The position numbers and the translations under genes are program-made. The notes under the pieces were generated by a model that was not told where the DNA came from, did no database searches, and was given only the letters and a program-made list of their open reading frames with translations. Of a stretch of DNA of 64,000 nucleotides, positions 10,301 through 19,132 are shown in pieces. The first letter of the stretch is position 1. The number at the start of each line of letters is the position of its first letter. Origin of the DNA: Rivularia sp963920925 (GTDB lineage: Bacteria; Cyanobacteriota; Cyanobacteriia; Cyanobacteriales; Nostocaceae); contig NZ_CAWUDI010000038.1 of assembly GCF_963920925.1 (NCBI RefSeq), forward strand, positions 17,358-81,357. Reading direction: 5' to 3'.

Positions 10301-13023
10301 CTTTGCAGTAAAGACTTAAAAGAAGGATTACCATTCAAGTTTGTCCGCAAAATTAGATTATTCGCAAAACAACCGATTATTTGTTCAGTTTCTACTCGAT
10401 CGCGTTCAGAAATAGGGGTAATAATAAGAATATCTTCTTGGTTGCTATAGCAATAAAGCAAAGTTTTAAATGCCGCTAACAGAGTCATGAAGATGGTGAC
10501 TCCTTCGCTTTTACTTAGATTTTTAAGTTCCTCAGTCAAGCTTTTAGATATTGTCAAACTAAGGTTAGCACCTCTAAAGGTTTGAACTGCTGGACGCACA
10601 TAGTCTGTAGGCAATTGCAGTAACGGTAATTCACCTTTTAGTTGTTGCTTCCAGTAATCGAGTTGAGATTGTAAAAATTCACCTTGCAGGTAATTACGCT
10701 GCCAAACCGCAAAGTCAGCATATTGAATTGGCAGCAGTTGCAGTATGAAGGGTTGTTTAGTCGAGAATGCTTCGTAAAATGCGGTAAACTCCTGCCAAAA
10801 CAATCCTATTGACCAATCGTCTGATATTATATGGTGATTGACAAGTAACAGTAGATATTTTGCTGGTTCTAATTGTAATAAAGTAACTCTTAATAGTGGA
10901 CCTTGTTCGAGGTCAAAAGGACGTTGAATTTCTTCATCGATAAATCGCTTTGAAGAGTCGATGTCTAATGCAATTTGCTCAACTACAATTTTGTGTGAGC
11001 CAATAATTTGTACAAGTTGACCGTTTAGAAGTCTAATTGTGCTGCGTAAAAGCGCGTGACGTTCTACAATCGCATTGATTGCTTGCTTTACAAATTCTAC
11101 GTTGAGGTTTCCCTGAATTTGCATTGCATTCGCAACGTTGTAAACAGGACTATCTGGAGCTAATTGTGACAAAAACCAAAGATATTGCTGTGCCCCCGAA
11201 AGTGGTAAAGGGCGATCGCGATTTTGAGGAATAATTTGTTTACAAGCTTCCTTTATATTTTTTGCTGCAAGGTTGAGTATCTGGGACAAATTAATTATAG
11301 TTGGTGCAGCAAAGAAGTCATGAACAGACACCTCAACTTGGAACATAGTTTCCATTCTAGCTATCACTTGACTAGCTCTTAAAGAATCACCTCCCTTTTC
11401 AAAGAAATTGTCATAAATTCCTACCGTTTCAATTCCAAGTACTTCAATCCAAATTGCTACCAAGGTTTTCTCTATTTCATTCCTTGGTTTAACATAAGCT
11501 ACTTTCAATTGAGACGCTAATTTCTCAGCTAAACCAATGCGCTGTAATTTACCCGTGGCACCTTTGGGAATTTCATCGACAAACACTACCTGTGTTGGTA
11601 ATTTAAAATCAGCCAATCGAGAAAAGGCAAATTCGTAAATTTCTTTTTCAGTAACGGTTTCATTCTTCTGCAATACTACAGCAGCAGCAACATCCTCACC
11701 TAAAGTCGGATGCGGTACCGCAAAGGTAACTGCTTGTTGCACCGCAGGGTGATTAAGTAATACTTCATCTACTTCACGAGGAGAAATTTTCTCTCCTCCA
11801 CGGTTAATTATTTCTTTTATTCTTCCTTTTATATATAGATAACCATCGCCATCAAAATAACCATTATCTCCTGTACGAAACCAACCGTTAGTAAACGCGC
11901 TGACGTTGGCTTGAGGATTCTCATAACCAGAAGTGACATTCGCACCTTGAATAACTATCTCACCAACCGCACCCGGTTCGAGTAAGTTACCCAATTCGTC
12001 CATAATCGCAATTTCTATTCCTGTGGGTACTCCAACAGAACCAGGTTTACGAACTGCGGGTGGTAATGGATTGCTAGCCATTTGATGGGATGCTTCAGTC
12101 ATTCCATAAGCTTCAATTACCGGAGCATTGAAAATTTCTTCTAGTGCGATCGCAACTTGTGGTGGTAAAGCAGCAGAAGACGAACGAATCAAGCGAATCG
12201 AACAATTATTAATGTCCCATGACGCATTAGCTTCAGCTAAAATAGCTTGATGGATTGTGGGAACAGCACTATACCAAGTAGGTTTAAATTCTAACAACCA
12301 CTCAAAAAACTTTGTCCCATCAAATCCTGGAGTACAAACAACACTTCCCCCCGAAAACAGCGATGATAGTAATGTACCGATGAGTCCATGAATATGGAAC
12401 AATGGCATCACATTTAAGCAGCAATCATCCTCGGACAGTTTTAGCGCTATCTGAATATTATTCGCTGAGGTACAGAGATTTGCGTGAGTTAAAGGTACAA
12501 TTTTAGGACGTGCAGTTGTTCCAGAAGTATGCAGTACTAAAGCTATATCATCAGCACAAGCAAAACCGCTAAAGATATTATCCTTGTTCGCTCCTGGGAA
12601 AGTAAAAATTCCCGCTTCTGCATCTAAAATTGGTGATAGTTCAAGAATGGGAATTCCTCGTGCTTGAGCTACTGCGATCGCTTCTGAATTTATCCCCGAC
12701 TGAACTATTAGCGCTTTAGCTTGTAAATCTGATAAATAAAAGTCAAACTCCACCGCACGATAGTTTGGATTTAAGGGAGCGCAGGTACAAAATGATGCTA
12801 CGGCTAAAAAAGCAACTGCCATCTCTGAACCATTAGGCAACGCGATCGCTACTCGCGAGTTACGTCCCAAACCCATCGCCTGAAGATGGGCACCAACATC
12901 CTCTATGCAACTGTACAAGCTACCATAAGTCAGAGCTTTGCGGTTGGGTGTTGCAATACAAATAGCAGATGGATTTTTCTCTGCTTGCCTTTTAATCAGA
13001 TTGGCAATTGATAAATTTAGCAC
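7303..13023 (-). CDS. CoA-ligase-loaded single-module NRPS (AL-T-C-A-T-TE)
   Basis: A 1906-residue megasynthase. Order: acyl/CoA-ligase-like AMP-binding domain (about 1-490, LHTSGTTARPKIVPLTH); carrier domain (FFEKGGDSLRASQVIARME, about 540); condensation domain (HHIISDD, matching HHxxxD, about 735); adenylation domain (YTSGSTGKPKGAMNTHRG, about 1175); second carrier (FFELGGNSLLAVRLV, about 1580); and a thioesterase from about 1630. The adenylation pocket reads roughly D-V-W-H-F-S-L-I-E, closest to serine-type codes, so Ser or a relative is my inference. The thioesterase nucleophile motif is GYCMGG, with Cys in place of Ser. The likely product is a carboxylic acid joined to one amino acid. 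It interrupts the glycan genes on the opposite strand. Confidence 0.88.
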   Translation of the reverse strand: MLNLSIANLIKRQAEKNPSAICIATPNRKALTYGSLYSCIEDVGAHLQAMGLGRNSRVAIALPNGSEMAVAFLAVASFCTCAPLNPNYRAVEFDFYLSDLQAKALIVQSGINSEAIAVAQARGIPILELSPILDAEAGIFTFPGANKDNIFSGFACADDIALVLHTSGTTARPKIVPLTHANLCTSANNIQIALKLSEDDCCLNVMPLFHIHGLIGTLLSSLFSGGSVVCTPGFDGTKFFEWLLEFKPTWYSAVPTIHQAILAEANASWDINNCSIRLIRSSSAALPPQVAIALEEIFNAPVIEAYGMTEASHQMASNPLPPAVRKPGSVGVPTGIEIAIMDELGNLLEPGAVGEIVIQGANVTSGYENPQANVSAFTNGWFRTGDNGYFDGDGYLYIKGRIKEIINRGGEKISPREVDEVLLNHPAVQQAVTFAVPHPTLGEDVAAAVVLQKNETVTEKEIYEFAFSRLADFKLPTQVVFVDEIPKGATGKLQRIGLAEKLASQLKVAYVKPRNEIEKTLVAIWIEVLGIETVGIYDNFFEKGGDSLRASQVIARMETMFQVEVSVHDFFAAPTIINLSQILNLAAKNIKEACKQIIPQNRDRPLPLSGAQQYLWFLSQLAPDSPVYNVANAMQIQGNLNVEFVKQAINAIVERHALLRSTIRLLNGQLVQIIGSHKIVVEQIALDIDSSKRFIDEEIQRPFDLEQGPLLRVTLLQLEPAKYLLLLVNHHIISDDWSIGLFWQEFTAFYEAFSTKQPFILQLLPIQYADFAVWQRNYLQGEFLQSQLDYWKQQLKGELPLLQLPTDYVRPAVQTFRGANLSLTISKSLTEELKNLSKSEGVTIFMTLLAAFKTLLYCYSNQEDILIITPISERDRVETEQIIGCFANNLILRTNLNGNPSFKSLLQRVKKTAIEAYTHRHLPFDKLIEELQIERYTNKLPFQVMFILHNAPKSALLNLPELTLTPLSIHTATAQLDLTLELQETAQGITGRLEYNTDLFDAATISRMVEHFQILLDGIIANPYQSISKLPLLTQKEQHQLLVEWNNTKTNYPDYICIHQLFEQQVKRTPEAIAVVFGKQQVTYQQLNASSNQLAHYLQKLGVKPEGLVAICLERSIEMVVGLLGILKVGGAYVPIDPNYPQERITYMLEDSQVSVLLTQDSLIENLPMHPVHTIALDTDWEKIAQNSDRNLDLQINLENLAYVIYTSGSTGKPKGAMNTHRGICNRLLWMRDAYNFTQQDVVMQKTPFSFDVSVWEFFIPLIVGASLVVAKPEGHYDNCYLIDTINHKKITALHFVPSMLGMFLETEGVECCSSLKYVFCSGEALPLDLQTKFFQKLGCKLYNLYGPTEVAIEVTFWQCQLNTKLSNVPIGRPINNIQIYILDAYKQPVPIGVPGELYIGGDGLARGYLNRPQLTQEKFIPHPFSQDDTRLYKTGDLVRYLADGNIEFLGRIDNQVKMRGIRIELGEIETVLAQHKSVISAAVVAPEYLSRQILVAYIVQQQQSKVNSDELRQFLAQKLPEYMIPNLFVTLETLPLTPNGKIDRRSLPAVSETSLQPKLVYCSPQNQKEREIANIWEKVLGINPVSINDNFFELGGNSLLAVRLVAQIEKQLGKKLPISTLFQNSTIKQLATCLQQEKLNASSVVEITPLNGDVSPLFWCTPHLNYKLNLLGKYIGTSQPLIALDCGYFKLENPDTHITDYAIRYVEEIRAIQPNGPYKLAGYCMGGLIAFEIAQQIRVQGEQVDLVLVERSGLNRIHRYVVRINVLIDGHRNNLAQLNRTQQLIYIFKFVKKILIRSLLKSKQNENQQEPDLNTSGINNTLLQQKGLKSVKKYSLQQPYPGNIILLFAKSNNYLSFFFPKYGWSKAVNGKIQIDLVPGNHVSVMEEPHIQQVGAKLKSYLNSKN

Positions 13024-13377
13024 GCGGATTTACTTGCCTCTTTTCTCAAATCAAAAAGTTATCCATATAATAATAGCGGCAGTTATTTAGTAATGTCACT
13101 TCTCGATCAAAATTGATTGGTGACGGAGGCTACTCAGTTCGTCCAAGAGATGTTACTATACTGGTCGATATTTACACTAATGGCTGACTGAATTGAAATA
13201 AAATATCTATCGAAGCTATCGCCTAAAAGAGCAGCATAGTTTGATCGGATAGGGCTGCAAGAGAAATATAAGTTTTTAAGGATTCTAGAGATTTGATTTC
13301 AACTGTTGCTCGCAGTTAGCATTTTCTCGTTCAGTAAGTTTCCGCCATCATCTAAACCTATAGCTATATTATTTATT
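13024..13377. other. Intergenic region, divergent promoters presumed
   Basis: About 350 bases between the divergently read NRPS and FkbM gene. It is AT-rich with no repeat family I recognise. Promoters for both genes must lie here, but I see no convincing -10/-35 pair. A longer reading of the FkbM gene from a TTG at 13306 adds a low-quality N-terminus and is not preferred. Confidence 0.4.
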
Positions 13378-14241
13378 ATGGTTAACTCAACTTCAATATT
13401 TAAAGCTGGAACAAAATTATCAGGTATATTCCCACAAAGGATTTGTAATTCTCTCCGCTTTCGAGTTTTAGCTCAGATAAATGCTACGGGAAAAATACTC
13501 TTAGAAGTTCATCCTGGAGTTTTTCTGAAACTCGATTTAAGCGATTGGCTACATAGGCTTTATTATTTAGGTTTTGTCGAGCAGAATACATTTAAAATCA
13601 TCAAAAAGCTGCTTCCAGTTGATGGAGTTTTTGTAGATATTGGCGCTAATATTGGCATATACTCATGCATTATGGCTAATCATGTGGGTGCAAAAGGTTC
13701 TGTTATAGCCTTTGAACCTATGCCAGAAAACTTAGAACCACTCTATAACAATATTGCATTAAATCAACTCAAAAATGTAGAAGTAAATGAATTAGCTCTT
13801 TCTAATCGCCAAGAAAACTTTAATTTATATGTCCCTTCTGCTCATCAACAAGGAGCAACTGGTTGTACGCAAGTTTGGAATCCTGGTGATTGGGTAAGTG
13901 TTGGTACTACTGAGGCAACAACTTTAGATATTGCTTTTCAAAAACAACGTTTAGATTTTATCAAAATTGATACTCAGGGACACGAATTAGAAATTTTGCA
14001 GGGTGCCTTTTCAACAATTGAACGTTTTCAACCTTTGATACTTTGTGAGGTATTTGAGGAAAATCGGACGAAGGTATTTGATTTAATTAAAAGCTGGAAT
14101 TATGCTATTTATAAGGAAACTCCTAATGGTTTTCTTAGTACTTCTCTACCATCCGAGGGCTGGGTTGATGTTTTCTTGATTCCTCAAGACAAAGTTGAAA
14201 AAGTAATGACAGTTTTATCAACAGGTAAAACGTATGAGTGA
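13378..14241 (+). CDS. FkbM-family SAM-dependent methyltransferase
   Basis: From the ATG at 13378 the product has 287 residues; an upstream TTG at 13306 would add 24 residues that look like non-coding sequence, so I prefer the ATG. The SAM motif GVFVDIGANIGIYSC is near residue 85, followed by VIAFEPMPENLEPL, and the FkbM core block LDFIKIDTQGHELEILQGA is near residue 200. It should methylate a sugar hydroxyl or related group. Its stop overlaps the start of the next glycosyltransferase by 8 bases, indicating translational coupling. Confidence 0.85.
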   Translation: MVNSTSIFKAGTKLSGIFPQRICNSLRFRVLAQINATGKILLEVHPGVFLKLDLSDWLHRLYYLGFVEQNTFKIIKKLLPVDGVFVDIGANIGIYSCIMANHVGAKGSVIAFEPMPENLEPLYNNIALNQLKNVEVNELALSNRQENFNLYVPSAHQQGATGCTQVWNPGDWVSVGTTEATTLDIAFQKQRLDFIKIDTQGHELEILQGAFSTIERFQPLILCEVFEENRTKVFDLIKSWNYAIYKETPNGFLSTSLPSEGWVDVFLIPQDKVEKVMTVLSTGKTYE

Positions 14242-15397
14242 TAGTTTTCCACATATTTGTATAGATGCTACCTGCATTGTCACCGATACCAAAGGTGGAT
14301 CTGTATATGCTGTTTCTTTATTAACGGCTTTACAAAAATTATCGCTTAAAGCGCGTTTTACAGTTTTGATGCGTACTGAAGTTATTAACCGAATTAAAGT
14401 TGATAATCCGAATTGGAAAATTAAGGCAGTTACAGTCAAATCTACTATATGGTGGCATCTACTAAATTTACCAGGTATATTAAGCAGGTTAAAACCAGAC
14501 TTATTATTTGTTTTAGGGGAAACACCCGCCGCTTTTGTGCCAGTTCCCTACATCCTGACTATCCACGAATTACCCCATCTTTATCGCAAACTGGTTGGAA
14601 TTACGAATAAAACTTTGCATCACCGTCTGAGTCACCGACTTACTGAAATTTTTCTACCAAGTGTATGTCGTCAAGCAACTCATTTACTTGCTGTTTCCCA
14701 AAGTACAGCAACAGATTTAGAACGAGAATTTCAAATTAGCTCTCAAAAAGTTAGCGTAATCTATGAAGGTGCGGATATTAGATTTTTCCAAGCAGATTCT
14801 CTAACTATTTCTAGTTGGTTTAAAAGTATACCACGTCCTTATTTACTGACATTTGCAACTGGCGATCGCCGTGAAGTACCCCAACAAGTTGTACGTGCTT
14901 TTGGTAAATGTAATTCCCAGATTCCCCATCATCTAGTCATTGCAGGGAATTGTTCGGAGTTGCAAAAATCGAATCTGGTAAAAACAGCAGGTGAACTGGG
15001 TTGTTTGGATAAATTACACTTTTGTGGATATGTCCCCGATAACGATTTACCCGTTCTTTATCGCAACGCAGATATCTATATTGAGATGTCCCGCTATGAA
15101 GGTTTCGGATTGCAAGTATGCGAAGCAATGGCTGCGGGAACTGCGGTAATTGCAACGGAAGTGGCTTCTTTACCGGAAGTTGTTGGTGATGGAGGTTATT
15201 TAGTTCAGTTAGGAGATATTACTGCACTTGCACAAAAAATGTTATTTCTATTGAAAAATCCTACAGAATTACAAAAATTGAGTAAGTTAGCAAAGCAGCA
15301 AGCAGTTAACTTTACTTGGGAAAAATGTGCTAAGGAAACTTGGAATGTAATTGATAAATTTATTTCTATAAGAATCACGAATAATGCAACTTTCTGA
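14234..15397 (+). CDS. Glycosyltransferase family 4
   Basis: A 387-residue GT-B protein whose start overlaps the preceding methyltransferase by 8 bases. The N-terminal half includes FVPVPYILTIHELPHLY; the C-terminal half has LTFATGDRREVPQQVV near residue 205 and the E-x7-E block YEGFGLQVCEAMAAG near 285. It resembles mannosyl/rhamnosyltransferase-type GT4 enzymes, but substrate specificity is not readable. An 88-base piece of this gene is duplicated at 7203-7291, so this locus was once involved in a local rearrangement. Confidence 0.88.
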   Translation: MSDSFPHICIDATCIVTDTKGGSVYAVSLLTALQKLSLKARFTVLMRTEVINRIKVDNPNWKIKAVTVKSTIWWHLLNLPGILSRLKPDLLFVLGETPAAFVPVPYILTIHELPHLYRKLVGITNKTLHHRLSHRLTEIFLPSVCRQATHLLAVSQSTATDLEREFQISSQKVSVIYEGADIRFFQADSLTISSWFKSIPRPYLLTFATGDRREVPQQVVRAFGKCNSQIPHHLVIAGNCSELQKSNLVKTAGELGCLDKLHFCGYVPDNDLPVLYRNADIYIEMSRYEGFGLQVCEAMAAGTAVIATEVASLPEVVGDGGYLVQLGDITALAQKMLFLLKNPTELQKLSKLAKQQAVNFTWEKCAKETWNVIDKFISIRITNNATF

Positions 15398-15424
15398 TAT
15401 TAAATAAATTTAAAAATCTGATTT

Positions 15425-16594
15425 ATGAGTGCAAATCCTAAAATACTATACCCTATCATTGACGGACAAGTTACGGGTGGTAATATCGTTTGTCTGCATC
15501 TAATCGAAGCAGCATTAAATCAAGGTTGGGATGTTTTAGTTAATTCACCTTCCGAAGGAAGATTTTGCGACATTCTGCGAGAAAAGGGAGTTAAAGTTTA
15601 TCACTTAGATACAACTCGCTCTTTTAATTGGTTATCAGCTATGAAAATGGCACAGTTAATCAAAAAAGAACGAGTTTCTCTGGTTCACGCTCATGCTCCT
15701 TTTGCTGGTTCAATTATTTCTTCTTTAGCTGGTAAATTAGCTGGTGTACCTGTAATTATTCACGCTCATTTACAAGATGCTCTGAGCAGTAATTTTTTTA
15801 TTAGAAGCTATCAAAATATAATGAATTACTGGACAAGTAGAAAATATTGCAATGCGATTATTGCTGTTTCTCATCAGGTAAAAGATGCATTAATTACAGA
15901 AGGTTTTGACTCCCATAAATTTCATGTTGTACACAACGGTACTCCGGTTAACGATCGGGAAATTGACTCGAATATTCGTAACGAGTTAAATATTCCTAAA
16001 GATATCCCGGTTGTAATTCATATCGGTAGACTTTGTAAAAGTAAAGGACAACATCTTTTACTTAAAGCTGCTGCAAATTTACATCAATTGGGACAAGAAG
16101 CTGTATATTTGATTGTTGGTAAAGATTTAGAACAAGATGGGGCTTATTTAAACTATTTGAAAGATATGGCTTGCGAATTAGAAATTGAGAAATCAGTTCA
16201 TTTTTTAGGTCATCGTGCTGATATTCCTCAATTATTAGTCTCTTCCGATTTATTAGTTTTACCTTCTTATACTGAGGGTTTACCTTTAGTTATTTTAGAA
16301 GCAATGGCAGCAGGTTTACCAGCTGTTGCAACTCCTGTAGGAGGAATTCCAGAAATTGTTATTCATCAAGAAACGGGTTTATTAGTACCTGTTGAAGATG
16401 TTGAAGCTTTAGGGGATGCAATGCTTAAGTTGCTGCAAAATCCTCTTCTTATGCAGGAGATGGGGAGTAAAGGATTAAATATGATAAATAAAGATTTTTC
16501 TTTAGAAAAGATGTGTTGGGAAGTTTTTGATATTTATGAGAAAGTAGGGTGTGTTGTCGCGGAGCGCAACGCACCATTTTCAACAATAATTTAA
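15425..16594 (+). CDS. Glycosyltransferase family 4
   Basis: A 389-residue GT-B protein. N-terminal acceptor half with GGNIVCLHLIEAALNQGWDV; C-terminal donor half with VVIHIGRLCKSKGQHLLLKA near residue 205 and TEGLPLVILEAMAAG near 285, which contains the E-x7-E pair. The last dozen residues (VVAERNAPFSTII) are encoded by a palindromic repeat that covers the stop codon, so the original C-terminus has been replaced by repeat sequence. It lies 27 bases after the previous GT4 in the same operon. Confidence 0.87.
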   Translation: MSANPKILYPIIDGQVTGGNIVCLHLIEAALNQGWDVLVNSPSEGRFCDILREKGVKVYHLDTTRSFNWLSAMKMAQLIKKERVSLVHAHAPFAGSIISSLAGKLAGVPVIIHAHLQDALSSNFFIRSYQNIMNYWTSRKYCNAIIAVSHQVKDALITEGFDSHKFHVVHNGTPVNDREIDSNIRNELNIPKDIPVVIHIGRLCKSKGQHLLLKAAANLHQLGQEAVYLIVGKDLEQDGAYLNYLKDMACELEIEKSVHFLGHRADIPQLLVSSDLLVLPSYTEGLPLVILEAMAAGLPAVATPVGGIPEIVIHQETGLLVPVEDVEALGDAMLKLLQNPLLMQEMGSKGLNMINKDFSLEKMCWEVFDIYEKVGCVVAERNAPFSTII

Positions 16595-16605
16595 AATGGT
16601 GCGTT
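16568..16605. terminator. Palindromic hairpin over the stop codon of the GT4 gene
   Basis: A 13-base perfect stem AACGCACCATTTT / AAAATGGTGCGTT with a 12-base loop. The stop codon of the upstream gene lies at the start of the right arm. It could act as a terminator or mRNA 3' stabiliser, though no U-run follows; by sequence it is related to the GCACCATT ends of local MITEs. Confidence 0.55.
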
Positions 16606-16614
16606 AGCTGACTT

Positions 16615-16803
16615 CTTGCACCATTGTCGTTAAGCCCGCATTTCCGCCTTGTAAGCCGGAGGCTTTCTCGCAGAGAAATCAATTTCAAGGCTAATATGCA
16701 AAGTACGTTAAAACGCACTAAAAGCTTTATTCAGTCGTCTTTAGACGACTTCGTTTATCAGCCTGGGAATTTATTCCAAGGCGCTTGTTGAGAATGGTGC
16801 AAA
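16615..16803. repeat. Multi-hairpin MITE, TTGCACCATT ends (copy A, inverted)
   Basis: About 189 bases bounded by TTGCACCATT and its complement AATGGTGCAA. Inside are several small palindromes, including AGTCGTC/GACGACT and GCCTGGGAA/TTCCAAGGC. Two other copies are at 22119-22288 and 45765-45933, in the opposite orientation. No transposase is encoded, so it is presumably mobilised in trans. Confidence 0.8.
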
Positions 16804-16901
16804 ATGTGAGTTAGGTAACTTTATTATATTTTTCGTCACAATCCAAATTATCTGTCGCACTATAACACACGCTACAACTACAAAGTTTTTCCCCATTCCC
16901 T

Positions 16902-18065
16902 ATGCCAAAAACCAAAGCCATCATCCTCACAGAAATTATTTCTCCTTACCGAATTCCACCTTTTAATTATTTAGCTCAAGATGAAGAAATTGATTTAACT
17001 GTCTTATTTTTCGCGGAAACTGAAAGCAGAAGAAGTTGGTTAGTTGAAAAGCAGAAAATACAGTTTGATTATCAAGTGCTGTGGGGTTTACAATTGGGTA
17101 AATCTTATCAAAGTGCGCCTATTTTTCTCAATCCCGATGTTATTCATCAATTGTGGAAGCAGCAACCTGATGTGATTATCTGCGGAGGATGGCATCATTT
17201 TAGTTATTGGTTGGCTTTTGTTTATGCACGGATGACGAAAACTCCTTTACTAATTTGGAGTGAAAGCACCCTCAAGGATGAGCGGGCTGTAAGTAATATT
17301 AAGCACAAGCTCAAAACTTGGATTGTCAATCAAGCTGATGGTTATATTATTCCGGGTAAAGCTCAGAAAGATTATTTAGTTGATTTAGGAGCAAAGCAAG
17401 GTAGGATTTACATTGCTCCTAATGCGGTAGATAGCGATTTCTTTACGAATGAAGCCCAGCGTTATCGTCAGCAGAAGACAATGTGGAAAGAAAAGCTAGG
17501 AATTGACGGATGTGTGATTCTTTATGTTGGTAGACTAATAGATGAAAAAGGTATTCCCGAATTGCTAGAGGCTTTCGCTCAACTTTCATCACACAAGCAG
17601 GTAACATTAGTTATTGTTGGTGATGGTTCGCGATCGCAAGATTATCATTTATATTGTCAGCAAAACCAACTCGATAATGTTGTCTTTACAGGATTTCAAC
17701 CCCAAAGCACTTTACCGCAGTATTACGGGATAGCGGATATTTTTGTTTTCCCCACCCGTAGCGATCCTTGGGGGCTGGTATTGAATGAAGCGATGGCTGC
17801 TGGTTTACCTATTATCTGCTCCGATGCTGCTGGTGCTGCTCCTGATTTGGTTGTGAATGGGAAGAATGGCTATCTTGTACCAGTGGGGGATGTTAAAAAG
17901 TTAAGTGAGGCTTTACAAATATTGGTGGAAGATGAAAGTTTGAGGGAAAAGATGGGCTTGCATTCCCAAGAGATTATTGCTGATTATACTCCGCAAAAGA
18001 TGGCGCAGGGGTTGAAAGAGGCGATTCAGACAGTCTCAAACGCACAAAATCCAATGCTGAGTTAG
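16902..18065 (+). CDS. Glycosyltransferase family 4
   Basis: A 387-residue GT-B enzyme. It begins PKTKAIILTEIISPYRIPPF, has VILYVGRLIDEKGIPELLEA near residue 205, and TRSDPWGLVLNEAMAAG near 285; the first Glu of the usual E-x7-E pair is replaced by Asp, as in several GT4 subfamilies. It is separated from the previous GT4 by the MITE, so it may have its own promoter. Its 3' end overlaps the convergent FkbM gene by 92 bases. Confidence 0.86.
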   Translation: MPKTKAIILTEIISPYRIPPFNYLAQDEEIDLTVLFFAETESRRSWLVEKQKIQFDYQVLWGLQLGKSYQSAPIFLNPDVIHQLWKQQPDVIICGGWHHFSYWLAFVYARMTKTPLLIWSESTLKDERAVSNIKHKLKTWIVNQADGYIIPGKAQKDYLVDLGAKQGRIYIAPNAVDSDFFTNEAQRYRQQKTMWKEKLGIDGCVILYVGRLIDEKGIPELLEAFAQLSSHKQVTLVIVGDGSRSQDYHLYCQQNQLDNVVFTGFQPQSTLPQYYGIADIFVFPTRSDPWGLVLNEAMAAGLPIICSDAAGAAPDLVVNGKNGYLVPVGDVKKLSEALQILVEDESLREKMGLHSQEIIADYTPQKMAQGLKEAIQTVSNAQNPMLS

Positions 18066-18912
18066 CGATGGCAAAAACGTTATCGCTTTGCACAGATTCA
18101 AGTGTAATTGATTGAAGTTGGTTGGTATCGGCGTTGTAGTGGTATAAACCATAGCCATAATCTTGCAGCAAATTTACAATATCTTGTTTGCGATAACCAT
18201 GATTCACCCCATTTAATAATTCTAATATCCAAACATGGGGACGCTGCTGTTGTAAAAGATATTTTGCTCCTTTGAGAGCTAATATTTCTGCACCTTCAAT
18301 ATCCATTTTGGCTAAAGTTAGATGGTTAAGATTTTCATTTTGCAGTTCTGTATCAAGAGTTGAGCTTGCAATCTGTAATGATTCTGCTGTGGTATTTGTT
18401 GTATTTGTTGTGATAAATGCTGTTGAGTCCGATTTTGTATTATTACTAATAGTGACACTACCAACAGAATCCGCAATTGCTATCGAGTACGGTTTTACCT
18501 GAGTCAAGTTATTAAGGTTGATATTTTCCTCTAAGCGTCGATAATTTGTTGGTAATGCTTCAAAGCTAAAAATAGAACCCGATTTAATTTTCGATGCAGC
18601 TAATAACGTGTAGATACCGATATTGGCACCAATATCTAAAAATGAATCTTCTTCTCTTAAATATCGCAATACAAAATTCATTTCATGATAATCATAAATC
18701 CCGCAATATATCGCAGCAGAAGCAGATTGGCTATCGGGATAACAGCGTAATTTTAGATTCTGTAAAAGTTGAATATCTAGATAACGATGAGTGATTCGTT
18801 TATATAATTGCCAGCCAAAAAATTTAGATAATGATAAGAATTGTTTTTGTCTGTTATTAGGATGAACAATAATGTATCGGATGATTTTATTGATTAGTAG
18901 GTTGTTTTCCAT
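17974..18912 (-). CDS. FkbM-family SAM-dependent methyltransferase
   Basis: A 312-residue protein on the opposite strand to the glycosyltransferases. It has the SAM motif SFLDIGANIGIYTLLAA near residue 90, SIFSFEALPTNYRRLEENI after it, and the FkbM core LTLAKMDIEGAEILALKGA near residue 200. It is the third FkbM homologue in the region. The last 30 residues overlap the end of the convergent GT4 gene, and this tail (LRLSESPLSTPAPSFAEYNQ) is low in family character, suggesting a stop codon lost and replaced by readthrough into the neighbour. Confidence 0.83.
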   Translation of the reverse strand: MENNLLINKIIRYIIVHPNNRQKQFLSLSKFFGWQLYKRITHRYLDIQLLQNLKLRCYPDSQSASAAIYCGIYDYHEMNFVLRYLREEDSFLDIGANIGIYTLLAASKIKSGSIFSFEALPTNYRRLEENINLNNLTQVKPYSIAIADSVGSVTISNNTKSDSTAFITTNTTNTTAESLQIASSTLDTELQNENLNHLTLAKMDIEGAEILALKGAKYLLQQQRPHVWILELLNGVNHGYRKQDIVNLLQDYGYGLYHYNADTNQLQSITLESVQSDNVFAIANSALDFVRLRLSESPLSTPAPSFAEYNQQ

Positions 18913-18921
18913 TTGTCATTG

Positions 18922-19062
18922 TTAAATTTCGGTTCCCATACCTTTCAAGTTATTGCAATAGAATTCAATAGATACGCCGCTGACTTTAGAGACGATTAAA
19001 TCATCTAAACCATCAAAGGAAACGTAAAATTTAGAACAAGCTAAAAGTTCACCTGCTGCCAT
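18922..19062 (-). pseudogene. Phage T4 gp19-like tail-tube protein, internally deleted remnant
   Basis: Forty-six codons from an ATG at 19062. The first 33 residues (MAAGELLACSKFYVSFDGLD and on to GVSIE) are the same as the start of the longer gp19-like gene at 41287; the last 13 (FYCNNLKGMGTEI) do not match it and may be the family's C-terminus, which would make this an internal deletion. A CAGGAG ribosome site precedes it. It follows the RRE-leader-core gene at 19612-19133 by 70 bases, the same order and spacer sequence as at 40714-41796. Confidence 0.7.
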
Positions 19063-19132
19063 AGTTCGACTCCTGAATTATATATAAAAATTTGATTGGA
19101 AGCGTGGAAAGTGTGGGGATAAACTGCTTTAG

